Below, piece by piece: positions 1 through 6,899 of a stretch of DNA of 64,000 nt. The position numbers and the translations under genes are program-made. The stretch's first letter is position 1; every line of letters begins with the position of its first letter. The notes below the pieces were generated by a model that saw only the letters and a program-made list of their open reading frames with translations, had not been told where the DNA came from and searched no databases. Source of the DNA: Rhizomicrobium electricum (lineage in GTDB: Bacteria > Pseudomonadota > Alphaproteobacteria > Micropepsales > Micropepsaceae); NCBI RefSeq assembly GCF_011762045.1, contig NZ_JAASQS010000009.1, positions 1 to 64,000 of the forward strand, read 5' to 3'.

Positions 1-68
1 TCGCCAGGCGGTTACTCACCATCCTCAACGCCATCCTCAGGGATCGACGCCCATGGCAACCCGCTTGA
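1..68 (+). pseudogene. IS110-family transposase, 3' end only (cut by window edge)
   Basis: The third forward frame is open from the window edge to a TGA at 66-68 and reads ...RRLLTILNAILRDRRPW.... This is the typical extreme C-terminus of IS110/IS116/IS902-family DEDD transposases, which usually end in a KLLTILNA-type helix followed by an RxxxPW motif. Only about 21 codons are visible, so an intact element to the left cannot be told from a remnant. The reading frame ends a few bases before a dispersed palindromic repeat at 81-142, a site type that IS110 relatives often target. The family call rests on a short but characteristic motif. Confidence 0.6.
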
Positions 69-80
69 CACCCAAGACAG

Positions 81-142
81 TCGCTCCCCCGCTATCCGCA
101 AAATGTACGGCTCTTCGAGCTGAACACCGCGGGGGAGGAAAG
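81..142. repeat. Dispersed palindromic repeat, family A, copy 1
   Basis: The left part CTCCCCCGCTATCCG (84-98) and the right part CCGCGGGGGAGGAAAG (127-142) match, in opposite orientation, the element at 3000-3063. The ends are complementary (CCTCCCCC against GGGGGAGG), so the unit can fold. It lies just downstream of the IS110 transposase remnant and downstream of the minus-strand cytochrome b561 gene, where it could also act as a terminator. Confidence 0.6.
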
Positions 143-149
143 ATGAAAT

Positions 150-737
150 CTACACGCCTTCCCGCAACCGCGTTCCCGGCAGCATGCGGATAAGCACGTT
201 ATCCTTGCGCACCAGATGATGGTAAAGGCCCGCCGCGATGTGACACGGCACCAGCACGACCATCGCCCAGCCGAGCACGACGTGAATGCTTTCGAACGTC
301 TCGTGCCACTGGTGACCCGCGGCCTTGTCGAGACCGGCGAAGCCGGGGAAAGCGGGCCAGTGGAACAGTCCGAACCACGACGGCGAGAAGTGGTTCGCCG
401 ATACCATCAGCCAGCCGGCCAGCGGAATCGCCACCATCAGGAAATAGAGCAGGTGATGCATCGCCGCGCCCGAGATGCGGATCCAGTGGTTGAGGCCCTG
501 CGGCGGCGGCGGCAATGGATTCATCCAGCGCCACACCAGCCGCAAAATGCTCAGTACAAGGACGGTCAATCCGAGCGCCATATGGAACTGCATCATGGCG
601 ATGGCGGTCGGGCTGCGGTCCTCGGGCACCGTCAGGATCACGACGATATTGGTGATGATCGCGAGCGCGATCAGCCAGTGCAACGTCATGGCGACGGCGC
701 CATAACGTGTCGGTCGGTCAAGGACAGGAGTGTTCAT
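150..737 (-). CDS. Cytochrome b561 family protein
   Basis: This 195-residue integral membrane protein has four predicted transmembrane helices (about residues 17-37, 50-70, 90-115 and 150-175). The conserved histidines that bind two b-type hemes in this family are visible in the LHW motif of helix 1, FHMALG in helix 2, AMHHLLY in helix 3 and HVVLGW/CHIAAG near the end. Family members shuttle electrons between membrane quinol and periplasmic or cytoplasmic partners; the partner here is unknown. I start at ATG 737 (MNTPVLDRP), where the usual short hydrophilic lead precedes the first helix; an in-frame upstream start at 764 adds nine residues. The gene stands alone and is divergent from the SDR gene. 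Confidence 0.88.
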   Translation of the reverse strand: MNTPVLDRPTRYGAVAMTLHWLIALAIITNIVVILTVPEDRSPTAIAMMQFHMALGLTVLVLSILRLVWRWMNPLPPPPQGLNHWIRISGAAMHHLLYFLMVAIPLAGWLMVSANHFSPSWFGLFHWPAFPGFAGLDKAAGHQWHETFESIHVVLGWAMVVLVPCHIAAGLYHHLVRKDNVLIRMLPGTRLREGV

Positions 738-879
738 GGCAGCCCCGGAGGATGTGACTCGCATTCACTGTAAGGGTTTCGAGCCGATTTGACCAAGGGT
801 GCCGTTACGGTAGTCGCTGCTAAGACTTGACCGCGTGCGTGCACTTCTCCGAAGCTAAATCTTCACGGGAGTGGCTGGC

Positions 880-1764
880 ATGTCGCTGCAGGGAAAAACG
901 CTTTTCATCACCGGCGCAAGCCGCGGCATCGGGCTTGCGATCGCGCTCCGGGCGGCGCGCGACGGCGCCAATGTCGTGATCGCGGCCAAGAGCAACGTCC
1001 GCCATCCGCGCTTGCCCGGCACCATCCATACGGCGGCGGCGGCGGTGAAAGAGGCGGGCGGTCAGGCGCTGGCGGTGGCCTGCGATATCCGCGACGAGGC
1101 GCAGATCGAATCCGCGGTCGCCGCGGCGGTGGAAACGTTCGGTGGCATCGACATCTGCGTGAACAATGCCAGCGCGATCTTTCTCGCCGGCACCGAAGAG
1201 ACTCCCGCCAAGCGTTTCGATCTGATGCATCAGGTGAACACGCGCGGCACGTTCTTCACGACGAGGGCGTGCCTGCCGCATCTGAAGCGCGCGTCCAATC
1301 CGCATGTGCTGATGCTGTCGCCGCCGCTCGATATCGCTGCGCGCTGGTTTGCGCCGCACACCGCGTACAGCATCGCCAAATACGGCATGAGCCTGTGCGT
1401 GCTCGGCATGAGCGCCGAACTCGCGCCCGACGGGATCGCCGTCAACGCCTTGTGGCCGCGCACCGCGATCGCCACCGCCGCCGTCAGCAACGTGCTGGCG
1501 GGCGAAGAGGGCCTCAAGCACTGCCGCACCGCCGAGATCATCGCCGACGCGGCGCATGCGATCTTCGAAAAACCGGCCCGCGACTTCACCGGCCGCTTCC
1601 TGATCGACGACACGTTTCTGGCCGGCGAAGGCGTTACCGATTTCGACCGCTATCGCGTCGATCCGACCAAGGAATTGATGCCGGATTTCTTCGTTCCCGA
1701 AACCATGCCGCCGCCGCGCGGCGTCAGTCTCGCAGCCCTCGAACCGCTCCCTAGGAGAACATGA
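880..1764 (+). CDS. SDR-family oxidoreductase, HSDL2-like
   Basis: This 294-residue short-chain dehydrogenase/reductase has a Rossmann fold. The N-terminal cofactor motif TGASRGIG sits at about residues 11-18, the NNAS motif near 90, and the catalytic YxxxK as YSIAKYG near 160. The long C-terminal extension after the catalytic helix and the LKRASNPHVLMLSPP segment resemble hydroxysteroid dehydrogenase-like protein 2 relatives, which reduce fatty-acyl or sterol-type substrates; the substrate here cannot be read off. ATG 880 is chosen because GGGAG lies 8 bases upstream; GTG 871 in the same frame would add three residues. The stop overlaps the start of the rhodanese gene, indicating translational coupling. 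Confidence 0.85.
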   Translation: MSLQGKTLFITGASRGIGLAIALRAARDGANVVIAAKSNVRHPRLPGTIHTAAAAVKEAGGQALAVACDIRDEAQIESAVAAAVETFGGIDICVNNASAIFLAGTEETPAKRFDLMHQVNTRGTFFTTRACLPHLKRASNPHVLMLSPPLDIAARWFAPHTAYSIAKYGMSLCVLGMSAELAPDGIAVNALWPRTAIATAAVSNVLAGEEGLKHCRTAEIIADAAHAIFEKPARDFTGRFLIDDTFLAGEGVTDFDRYRVDPTKELMPDFFVPETMPPPRGVSLAALEPLPRRT

Positions 1765-2147
1765 TGGCTACCAATGTGAAAGACATGATCCAAGCCGCCA
1801 ATCAGGCGGTGCCGAAGATCACGCCGGACGAAGTCAAGAAGATGAAGGAGAAAGGCAACGTCCTCATCGTCGACGTGCGCGATCCGCTCGAAGTCGAGCA
1901 GAGCGGCATGGTCGAAGGCGCCGTGAACGTGCCCCGCGGCATGCTCGAATTCCGCGCCGATCCGTCCTCGCCCTATCACGACAACGCCTTCGCCAAGGAC
2001 AAGACGGTGGTCGTCTATTGCGCCTCCGGCGGCCGCTCGGCGCTGTCCGGCAAGGTGCTGAAGGACATGGGATTCAAGCGCGTCTACAACATGGGCGGCT
2101 TCAAGGACTGGGAAGATTCGGGCGGCAAGGTCGACAAAAACCCTTGA
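1764..2147 (+). CDS. Rhodanese-like domain protein
   Basis: This 127-residue single-domain rhodanese lacks a signal peptide and is therefore cytoplasmic. The active-site loop is CASGGRS, carrying the catalytic cysteine that accepts a sulfane sulfur, preceded by the conserved DVRDPLE motif and followed by the NMGGFKDW strand typical of the fold. AGGAG at 1753-1757 is better spaced for ATG 1764 than for the tandem ATG at 1761. The gene overlaps the SDR gene by one or four bases and is probably co-transcribed with it. Single-domain rhodaneses donate sulfur to cofactor or tRNA synthesis or detoxify sulfur species; the acceptor is not evident from context. Confidence 0.88.
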   Translation: MATNVKDMIQAANQAVPKITPDEVKKMKEKGNVLIVDVRDPLEVEQSGMVEGAVNVPRGMLEFRADPSSPYHDNAFAKDKTVVVYCASGGRSALSGKVLKDMGFKRVYNMGGFKDWEDSGGKVDKNP

Positions 2148-2220
2148 TCCCCGCCGCCTGTAGCGGTGGCACGCCAGCGAAATTCGTGCAGAATGCGTTC
2201 CTTCAGGGGTGGGGGATCGC

Positions 2221-2991
2221 ATGCGTTCTTGGACAATCGCGCTGGCTGTCGCCGCGATGGCGGCTCCGTCGTTCGCGGCCGCACCGCCGTGTGCCGGCGA
2301 TATCGAGATCGCCGACGCCCACATCATGCGGGTCGAAAAGAACGGCGTCCTGGTGATGACCGACGGCCGTGCGCTGAAGCTGGAAGGCATCCGCCTGCCG
2401 GCCGGTCCGGCCGATCGGGCGCCCCAGGCTCTCGCCGAGCGGGCCTTCGCCGAACTGGAAAGCCTGGCCAAAGGTGCCCGGCTGGACGCGCGCGCCACCT
2501 GGCCCAAGGAAGACCGCTACGACCGCGTTCGCGGCCAGATTTTCACCCGCGACGGCACGTGGCTGCAGCTCGACCTCTTGAAAAAGGGTCTGGCGCGGGT
2601 GGAGCTGTTGCCCGACCGCGGCGAGTGCAATCTCGAGCTTTATGCAGCCGAGGCCGAGGCCCACAAGGCCGGTGCCGGTCTGTGGGCGGATCCCGCCTAT
2701 GCCACCCGCCGGGCCGACCAGATCGCGGCGGATGTCGGCACCTTCCAGCTCGTCATCGGCCGCGTCGCTAAATCCTTCAGCACCCAGGAGAATGGCATCG
2801 TGCTCGTTCTCGGCCCCGATCCGCAGCGCGATTTGACGGTGCGCATCAGCGCCGACGACGTGAAGCGGTTCAAATGGCTGGGCGTCGATCCGCTCAACTA
2901 CGACGGCAAGCTGATCCGCGTGCGCGGCGTGGTGCAGCCCGGACCCTCCATTGCCGTCGGCAATCCGAGACAGATCGAGCTGCTGCAATAG
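2221..2991 (+). CDS. Secreted staphylococcal-nuclease-like (SNase/TNase fold) protein
   Basis: This 256-residue protein has an N-terminal signal peptide (about residues 1-20, ending SFAAA) and an SNase-fold domain at about 25-150, recognisable from LKLEGIRLP, the DRYDRVRGQIF core strand and the GLARVELLP/AGAGLWAD tail. The usual catalytic aspartate/threonine/glutamate set after GIDAPE is not intact: the loop reads GIRLPAGPAD, so the acidic residue is missing although an Arg of the DRYDR region remains. Activity is therefore doubtful. The C-terminal 100 residues form a separate region without a family I recognise. ATG 2221 is preceded by AGGGGTGGGGGA; an in-frame GTG at 2209 is the alternative. 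Confidence 0.75.
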   Translation: MRSWTIALAVAAMAAPSFAAAPPCAGDIEIADAHIMRVEKNGVLVMTDGRALKLEGIRLPAGPADRAPQALAERAFAELESLAKGARLDARATWPKEDRYDRVRGQIFTRDGTWLQLDLLKKGLARVELLPDRGECNLELYAAEAEAHKAGAGLWADPAYATRRADQIAADVGTFQLVIGRVAKSFSTQENGIVLVLGPDPQRDLTVRISADDVKRFKWLGVDPLNYDGKLIRVRGVVQPGPSIAVGNPRQIELLQ

Positions 2992-2999
2992 AAAAAGAC

Positions 3000-3063
3000 C
3001 TTTCCTCCCTCGCGGAGCACGAGCCTTCGAACCGAAAATTCTTCGGATAGCGGGGGAGGGTCG
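3000..3063. repeat. Dispersed palindromic repeat, family A, copy 2
   Basis: The sequence runs from CTTTCCTCCCTCGCGGAG to GGATAGCGGGGGAGGG; its reverse complement aligns with 81-142 over its whole length, including an identical 15-base CTCCCCCGCTATCCG. Complementary CCTCCC and GGGAGG ends allow a hairpin. It follows the nuclease-like gene directly and could terminate it. Confidence 0.65.
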
Positions 3064-3137
3064 ATAGCGGCAGCGTATCGACGCGAAGCGGCCGGAGGGG
3101 GCGACAGCGTTATTCGACCGTGATAAAGCCCGCCCGC

Positions 3138-3356
3138 ATGAACTGTCCCCATTGCGGCGTCGAATTGCCCAGCCGCGGCCGCACCATCATCACCGGCATT
3201 CTGTTTATCGTCGGCGCCCTGGTGCTGCTCTTGTTCGTGCGGCTGCCGGTGTTCGTGCTGGCCGCCGTGCTCTTGGCCGTGACCGGAGCGGCGATGGTTC
3301 GCGGCGGCTTCAAGGGGAAGGTCAGGATTTGCCGTCGTTGCCGTCGGGCTCTTTAG
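3138..3356 (+). CDS. Small zinc-ribbon-like membrane protein
   Basis: This 72-residue protein opens with MNCPHCGVEL and ends in a CRRCRRAL motif. The two CxxC pairs could form one zinc ribbon, with a hydrophobic hairpin (about residues 15-60, two membrane segments) between them. I do not recognise a named family. An in-frame GTG at 3120 would add six residues; neither start has a clear ribosome binding site, so the start is uncertain. The 3' end overlaps the convergent small membrane protein gene by 35 bases. Confidence 0.5.
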   Translation: MNCPHCGVELPSRGRTIITGILFIVGALVLLLFVRLPVFVLAAVLLAVTGAAMVRGGFKGKVRICRRCRRAL

Positions 3357-3522
3357 CCTCGGGCTTGGTGCCGGTCTTCGTGCCGTAAATGGAACTGAAA
3401 ATCAGCGCGAAGGCGACGCCGAGCGCCACTCCCATTGCCAGGCTGTGGAGAGCGACGCCCATCGCCACGCCCATGCCGATTCCGATCGCCAGGCCGGCGC
3501 CGGAGAATTTGAGGTTGTTCAT
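3322..3522 (-). CDS. Small glycine-zipper membrane protein
   Basis: This 66-residue protein has one long hydrophobic stretch (about residues 7-48) of alternating glycine and alanine with GxGxGxAxG spacing, like glycine-zipper membrane proteins, followed by a hydrophilic lysine- and glutamate-rich tail. A strong AGGAGG lies 7 bases upstream of the ATG at 3522. No function can be assigned. It runs convergently into the zinc-ribbon-like gene and lies downstream of the triple-repeat membrane protein gene on the same strand. Confidence 0.6.
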   Translation of the reverse strand: MNNLKFSGAGLAIGIGMGVAMGVALHSLAMGVALGVAFALIFSSIYGTKTGTKPEAKEPDGNDGKS

Positions 3523-3580
3523 GCAAGCCTCCTCAGCCGTCTCTAAAGTATGCGCGGCCTGAGCGGATGCAATATCCAGC

Positions 3581-4051
3581 CTAGAACGGCCGGTGGCGGG
3601 GCAGGCGCATGGTGTCGGCGAACGCGATCAGGAGCGGCAGACCCAGCGGGATCGCCAACAGCATGCCGATGCGGTGGTCGCCGATGGCGTAGCCGATCGC
3701 CCAGCCGGCCGCGAAGCCGAACCCCATGGTGCCGACGACCTTCAAGAGCGAGGCGAGCGGCCGCGGGCTCGACAGGGCAATGGTGGCAAGGGCGCCGATC
3801 GCCATGCCGATAATCATTGCGAATTTGAGGGAGTCCGTCACCGACGACACCAGCCAGCCGGCGAGGCAGCCGAGCGCCATGGCGCCCGCCACTTTTCCGA
3901 CGGCCAGGAGAGGCTTGGTGCCGAACAGCGCAATGGTGGCCAGGAAGCCGATGGCGCCACCGGCGACCACGGCAATTGCCACTTCTTGGGTTACCGACAC
4001 GATCAGCCAACCGGCTACCGACCCGATCACTCCCGCGAGCAGCCACTTCAT
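3581..4051 (-). CDS. Integral membrane protein built from three internal repeats
   Basis: This 156-residue hydrophobic protein consists of three consecutive copies of a roughly 50-residue unit. Each carries a GWL/GWA motif (AGWLIVSVT, AGWLVSSVT, AGWAIGYAI) followed by a second hydrophobic segment ending in ATIAL or a similar strand. That gives about six membrane helices. I recognise no family. The start at 4051 gives an MKWLLAG lead that matches the other repeat units, supporting the choice. Its neighbours are small membrane proteins of unknown role. Confidence 0.65.
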   Translation of the reverse strand: MKWLLAGVIGSVAGWLIVSVTQEVAIAVVAGGAIGFLATIALFGTKPLLAVGKVAGAMALGCLAGWLVSSVTDSLKFAMIIGMAIGALATIALSSPRPLASLLKVVGTMGFGFAAGWAIGYAIGDHRIGMLLAIPLGLPLLIAFADTMRLPRHRPF

Positions 4052-4128
4052 GGAATCGACCCCGTGATTGCCGGATTCATGACTTGAACGACAACAAACG
4101 GCAATGCCGTCGAATACCTATTGTAGCC

Positions 4129-4158
4129 AAAAGGCCCGGAGTCGCCTCCAGGCCTTTT
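4129..4158 (-). terminator. Rho-independent terminator downstream of carD
   Basis: AAAAGGCC at 4129-4136 pairs with GGCCTTTT at 4151-4158 across a GC-rich centre that can also pair (CGGAG with CTCC). On the minus strand the hairpin lies about 30 bases past the carD stop and ends in a short T run, so it probably ends the helicase-to-carD transcription unit. Confidence 0.65.
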
Positions 4159-4188
4159 GATCTCGGATACACTTTTTAACAAACCGGC

Positions 4189-4752
4189 TCAGGCCGCTTT
4201 TTTGAGCAGCGCGCCTTCGACGCGCTTGACCGCTGCCGTCTCGTCGATCTTTTCGACCGCCGCGACTTCGCGTGCCATGCGGGCGAGGGCTGCTTCATAA
4301 AGCTGGCGCTCGGAATAGGACTGTTCCGGCTGGCCGGATGCACGGTGCAGGTCGCGCACCACCTCGGCAATCGACACGAGGTCGCCCGAGTTGATCTTCG
4401 CTTCGTATTCCTGCGCCCGGCGGGACCACATGGTCCGCTTGACGCGCGCACGACCCTTCAGCGTGTTAAGCGCTGTCGCAACCGTGTCGGGCGACGACAG
4501 CTTGCGCATGCCGACGGACTTCGCCTTGGTCACGGGCACGCGCAGGGTCATCTTGTCCTTGTCGAAGGTGATCACGAACAGCTCGAGCTTGAGGCCAGCG
4601 ACTTCCTGCTCTTCGATGCGCATGATCTTGCCGACGCCATGTGTGGGATACACGACGTGGTCGTTGGCTTTGAATTCGAGTTTCTTGTTGGAGTTTGCCG
4701 GAATCTTCTTCACCGCCGGCGCGGGTGCAACTGGAGCTTTAGCCGTGGTCAT
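4189..4752 (-). CDS. carD: CarD/CdnL-type RNA polymerase-binding regulator
   Basis: This 187-residue protein belongs to the CarD family, which binds the RNA polymerase beta subunit and stabilises open complexes, notably at rRNA promoters. After a low-complexity Ala/Pro/Lys leader (residues 1-25) comes the RNAP-interacting Tudor-like domain with the FKANDHVVYPTHGVGKI signature. A helical DNA-binding C-terminus follows with RAQEYEAKI and LHRASGQPEQSYSERQLYE. ATG 4752 (MTTAKAP) is preferred over the upstream in-frame start at 4785 because GGAAAG lies just upstream. The fdxA-carD order is common in alphaproteobacteria. A terminator hairpin follows the gene. Confidence 0.92.
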   Translation of the reverse strand: MTTAKAPVAPAPAVKKIPANSNKKLEFKANDHVVYPTHGVGKIMRIEEQEVAGLKLELFVITFDKDKMTLRVPVTKAKSVGMRKLSSPDTVATALNTLKGRARVKRTMWSRRAQEYEAKINSGDLVSIAEVVRDLHRASGQPEQSYSERQLYEAALARMAREVAAVEKIDETAAVKRVEGALLKKAA

Positions 4753-5069
4753 TTCACTTTCCGTATCGCGCACTCGAACGGGCACCGAACCGGAGGTCCG
4801 GCACCGCAGACTTTGACACTGTCATAATGCGGCGCCTCCGGACCTCTCTTTAATCCGGGTGGGGCAGCGCCGTTCGAGTCCTTTTTCAGAACGGGTGTAA
4901 GCTACCACATGTTGAGGCAAAAGGGAAGGACCCTTTCCTCAAACCTTTGAAAGAATAAGACTTCTTTATGTTCTGGTTGATCGGACGGTGTTCCGGGGCC
5001 GCTTTTTAATCCCCTAAACGGCCATTTTGTTGGGAAAATTCCGTCCCGAGCCAGCTTACATGATTAATT
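4753..5069. promoter_or_regulatory. Intergenic leader of carD
   Basis: There is no gene in these 317 bases between fdxA and carD, both read on the minus strand. The stretch is AT-richer than its surroundings around 4900-5040 and is long enough to hold a separate carD promoter and a 5' leader. I cannot identify a convincing -35/-10 pair, so the promoter is inferred only from the length and base composition. Confidence 0.35.
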
Positions 5070-5408
5070 TTACGACCCCTGGCCGGGCTTATCCGAGAAG
5101 TACTTTTCCAGCTTGCCGGTCTCATTGCGGAACTCTTCGCGGTCGGCCGGTGGCGTGCCCTTCTGGGTGATGTTGGGCCACTTCTTGGCGTACTCGGCGT
5201 TCAGCGACATCCACTTCTCGAGGCCGCTTTCGGTATCGGCCTTGATGGCTTCCGGCGGGCATTCCGGCTCGCAGACGCCGCAGTCGATGCACTCGTCAGG
5301 GTGGATGACGAGCATGTTTTCGCCTTCGTAGAAGCAGTCCACCGGGCACACTTCCACGCAATCCATGAACTTGCACTTGATGCAGGCATCCGTAACGACA
5401 TAGGCCAT
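5070..5408 (-). CDS. fdxA: 7Fe ferredoxin (3Fe-4S/4Fe-4S)
   Basis: This 112-residue ferredoxin resembles Azotobacter ferredoxin I. The N-terminal [17 protein letters not shown] segment has the C-x7-C spacing of the 3Fe-4S site plus a cysteine shared with the 4Fe-4S cluster, and the second motif [12 protein letters not shown] supplies the rest of the 4Fe-4S ligands. The C-terminal half (about residues 60-112) is the usual extension with [12 protein letters not shown]. It carries electrons in the cytoplasm; its partner is unknown. It sits between map and carD on the same strand, in the helicase, S4, FdxA, CarD order common in this class but here separated from the S4 gene by parD-like/map. Confidence 0.95.
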   Translation of the reverse strand: MAYVVTDACIKCKFMDCVEVCPVDCFYEGENMLVIHPDECIDCGVCEPECPPEAIKADTESGLEKWMSLNAEYAKKWPNITQKGTPPADREEFRNETGKLEKYFSDKPGQGS

Positions 5409-5524
5409 CGGTGAAAGGCTCCGGTGAATTCTGGGCAGCGGTCTTAGGGCGCGTCGGCGCCAGGATCAACCCCGGAAAACGCCCGTGCGGCGGATTGGGC
5501 GGGGGCGGCGATCATTCCCTCACC

Positions 5525-6298
5525 TCACATTGCTTTTGCGCTTCGCTCATCGGCCCGCAGCGTTAATACGGACACGCCGGAGGTTGTGACGGCGACCGTA
5601 TGTTCGAACTGGGCGGACAGCGAGCCGTCCTTGGTGACCACAGTCCAGCCGTCGTCCTTCGTGACCACGCTCCGGCGGCCGCGATTGATCATCGGCTCGA
5701 TGGTAAAGACCATGCCTTCGCGCAGGACAAGGCCGGTCCCCGGCTTTCCGAAATGCATCACCTGCGGGTCTTCGTGCATTTCGCGGCCGATGCCGTGGCC
5801 GCAGTATTCCCGCACCACCGAATAGCCGTTGCGCTTGGCGTGGCGTTCGATCGCCCAGCCGACATCGCCGAGCCGCGCGCCGGGGCGGACCGCGCGGATG
5901 CCCTGCCACAGGGCTTCGTAGGTGGTTTCGACCAGCCGCCGGGCCGCCGGATGGACCTCGCCGACCAGATAGGTTTTGCTGGAGTCGGCGATGTAGCCGT
6001 TCTTCTCCAGCGTGATGTCGAGATTGACGATGTCGCCGTCGGCCAGCACTTCCGACGCCGAGGGGACGCCGTGACAGACCACGTCGTTGACCGACGAATT
6101 CAGCACATAGGCGAAGCCGTATTGACCCTTGCTCGCAGGCCGGGCTTTGAGGTCGTCGACGATGAAGCGCTCGACCAGATCGTTGACCGCAAGCGTCGAA
6201 AGACCGGCGAGGGGCGTCCGGTCGAGCATCTCGAACACCGACGCCAGCAGCCGGCCGGACTCCGCCATCAGCGCCAACTCGTGCGGCTGCTTGGTCAT
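5525..6298 (-). CDS. map: Type I methionine aminopeptidase
   Basis: This 257-residue enzyme removes the initiator methionine from nascent proteins. The pita-bread fold and dinuclear metal ligands are visible: VCHGVPS (His), DIVNLDITLEKNGY (Asp), DSSKTYLVGE (Asp), GHGIGREMHEDPQ (His), FTIEPM (Glu) and SAQFEHTVAVT (Glu). The true start is ATG 6298 (MTKQPHELALM), because the reading frame further upstream encodes only the shadow of the overlapping ParD-like gene. Its ATG overlaps the stop of that gene (ATGA), so the two are translationally coupled. A second map elsewhere in the genome is likely, since this copy sits with a ParD-like partner rather than with ribosomal genes. Confidence 0.93.
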   Translation of the reverse strand: MTKQPHELALMAESGRLLASVFEMLDRTPLAGLSTLAVNDLVERFIVDDLKARPASKGQYGFAYVLNSSVNDVVCHGVPSASEVLADGDIVNLDITLEKNGYIADSSKTYLVGEVHPAARRLVETTYEALWQGIRAVRPGARLGDVGWAIERHAKRNGYSVVREYCGHGIGREMHEDPQVMHFGKPGTGLVLREGMVFTIEPMINRGRRSVVTKDDGWTVVTKDGSLSAQFEHTVAVTTSGVSVLTLRADERSAKAM

Positions 6299-6507
6299 GC
6301 TTCGGCGGCAACCAGCGTTGGCGCCGAAACGCCTGCGGAGCGCAGCTCGCGTTCCATGATCGCGCTGAAGCAGAGGGTCGGATTGGTCTCGGCCAGCATG
6401 CCGAGTTTGATCCAATAGGCCGCCTGCGCGTTGATCGACCGGCACGACACCTTGCTCGCCCGGCGGAGCTGGTCGTGCAGATCATCCTCTATGTTGACAA
6501 TGCCCAT
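6295..6507 (-). CDS. ParD-like antitoxin family protein
   Basis: This 70-residue protein starts with MGIVNIEDDLHDQLRRASK, a short beta-strand plus basic helix of the ribbon-helix-helix type, followed by SINAQAAYWIKLGMLAE, the hallmark of the ParD-like antitoxin family (PF11903 type). Such proteins bind DNA as dimers and repress their own operon. There is no ParE-type toxin next to it; instead it overlaps the map start codon. GAGG precedes its ATG, and three 11-bp direct repeats lie immediately upstream. Whether it controls Map activity, Map expression only, or neither is open. Confidence 0.8.
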   Translation of the reverse strand: MGIVNIEDDLHDQLRRASKVSCRSINAQAAYWIKLGMLAETNPTLCFSAIMERELRSAGVSAPTLVAAEA

Positions 6508-6518
6508 TTCGGCCTCGC

Positions 6519-6551
6519 TATATGATTCGTATATGATTTATATATGTGCCA
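6519..6551 (-). promoter_or_regulatory. Three tandem 11-bp repeats, candidate ParD-like operator
   Basis: TATATGATTCG, TATATGATTTA and TATATGTGCCA occur back to back at 6519-6529, 6530-6540 and 6541-6551, starting 12 bases upstream of the ParD-like start codon. The 11-bp period places each unit on nearly the same face of the helix, as expected for cooperative binding of ribbon-helix-helix dimers. The AT-rich units may also overlap the -10 region of the operon. Confidence 0.6.
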
Positions 6552-6573
6552 TATGCTGCTGCCAAGGCGCATA

Positions 6574-6618
6574 TTTTTCCTCCCGTGGAGACGAGGCGGT
6601 CGAACCGAGCGGGGAAGG
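6574..6618. repeat. Dispersed palindromic repeat, family A, copy 3 (shortened)
   Basis: The sequence begins TTTTTCCTCCCGTGGAGACG and ends CGAACCGAGCGGGGAAGG. It matches copy 2 at both ends and in the middle TCGAACCG but lacks about a dozen bases of the centre. It lies just after the stop codon of the S4-domain gene and can form a CCTCCC/GGGGAGG-like hairpin that would work as a terminator on the minus strand. Confidence 0.5.
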
Positions 6619-6623
6619 AAAGG

Positions 6624-6893
6624 CTACTCTTCCACCACCTCGTACAGCGTCCGCGCTTCGGTCGCCGGGCCGCGGCGCTTGGCGCCGGCGAGGACACGGA
6701 CCACGACCACCTCACGCCCTTGCGGGATCGTCAGCACGTCGCCGGGACGGACCTCGCGGCCGGCTTTCTCGACGCGAAACCCGTTGATGCGCAGATGGCC
6801 TTTTTCGCAGGCCTCAGCCGCCAGTCCGCGCGTCTTGTAGAACCGCGCGCACCACAGCCATTTGTCGAGGCGGAGGCGTTCGGGCTCGGCCAT
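6624..6893 (-). CDS. S4-domain RNA-binding protein (Hsp15/HslR-like)
   Basis: This 89-residue protein carries an S4 RNA-binding domain from residue 7 onward: RLDKWLWCARFYKTRGLAAE, then GHLRINGFRVEKAGREVRPGD. This is the arrangement of heat-shock protein 15, which binds stalled 50S subunits carrying nascent chains. The C-terminal basic tail AGAKRRGPATEA is also typical. The start codon is six bases downstream of the helicase stop, so the two genes form an operon. Confidence 0.88.
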   Translation of the reverse strand: MAEPERLRLDKWLWCARFYKTRGLAAEACEKGHLRINGFRVEKAGREVRPGDVLTIPQGREVVVVRVLAGAKRRGPATEARTLYEVVEE

Positions 6894-6899
6894 GTCAGC

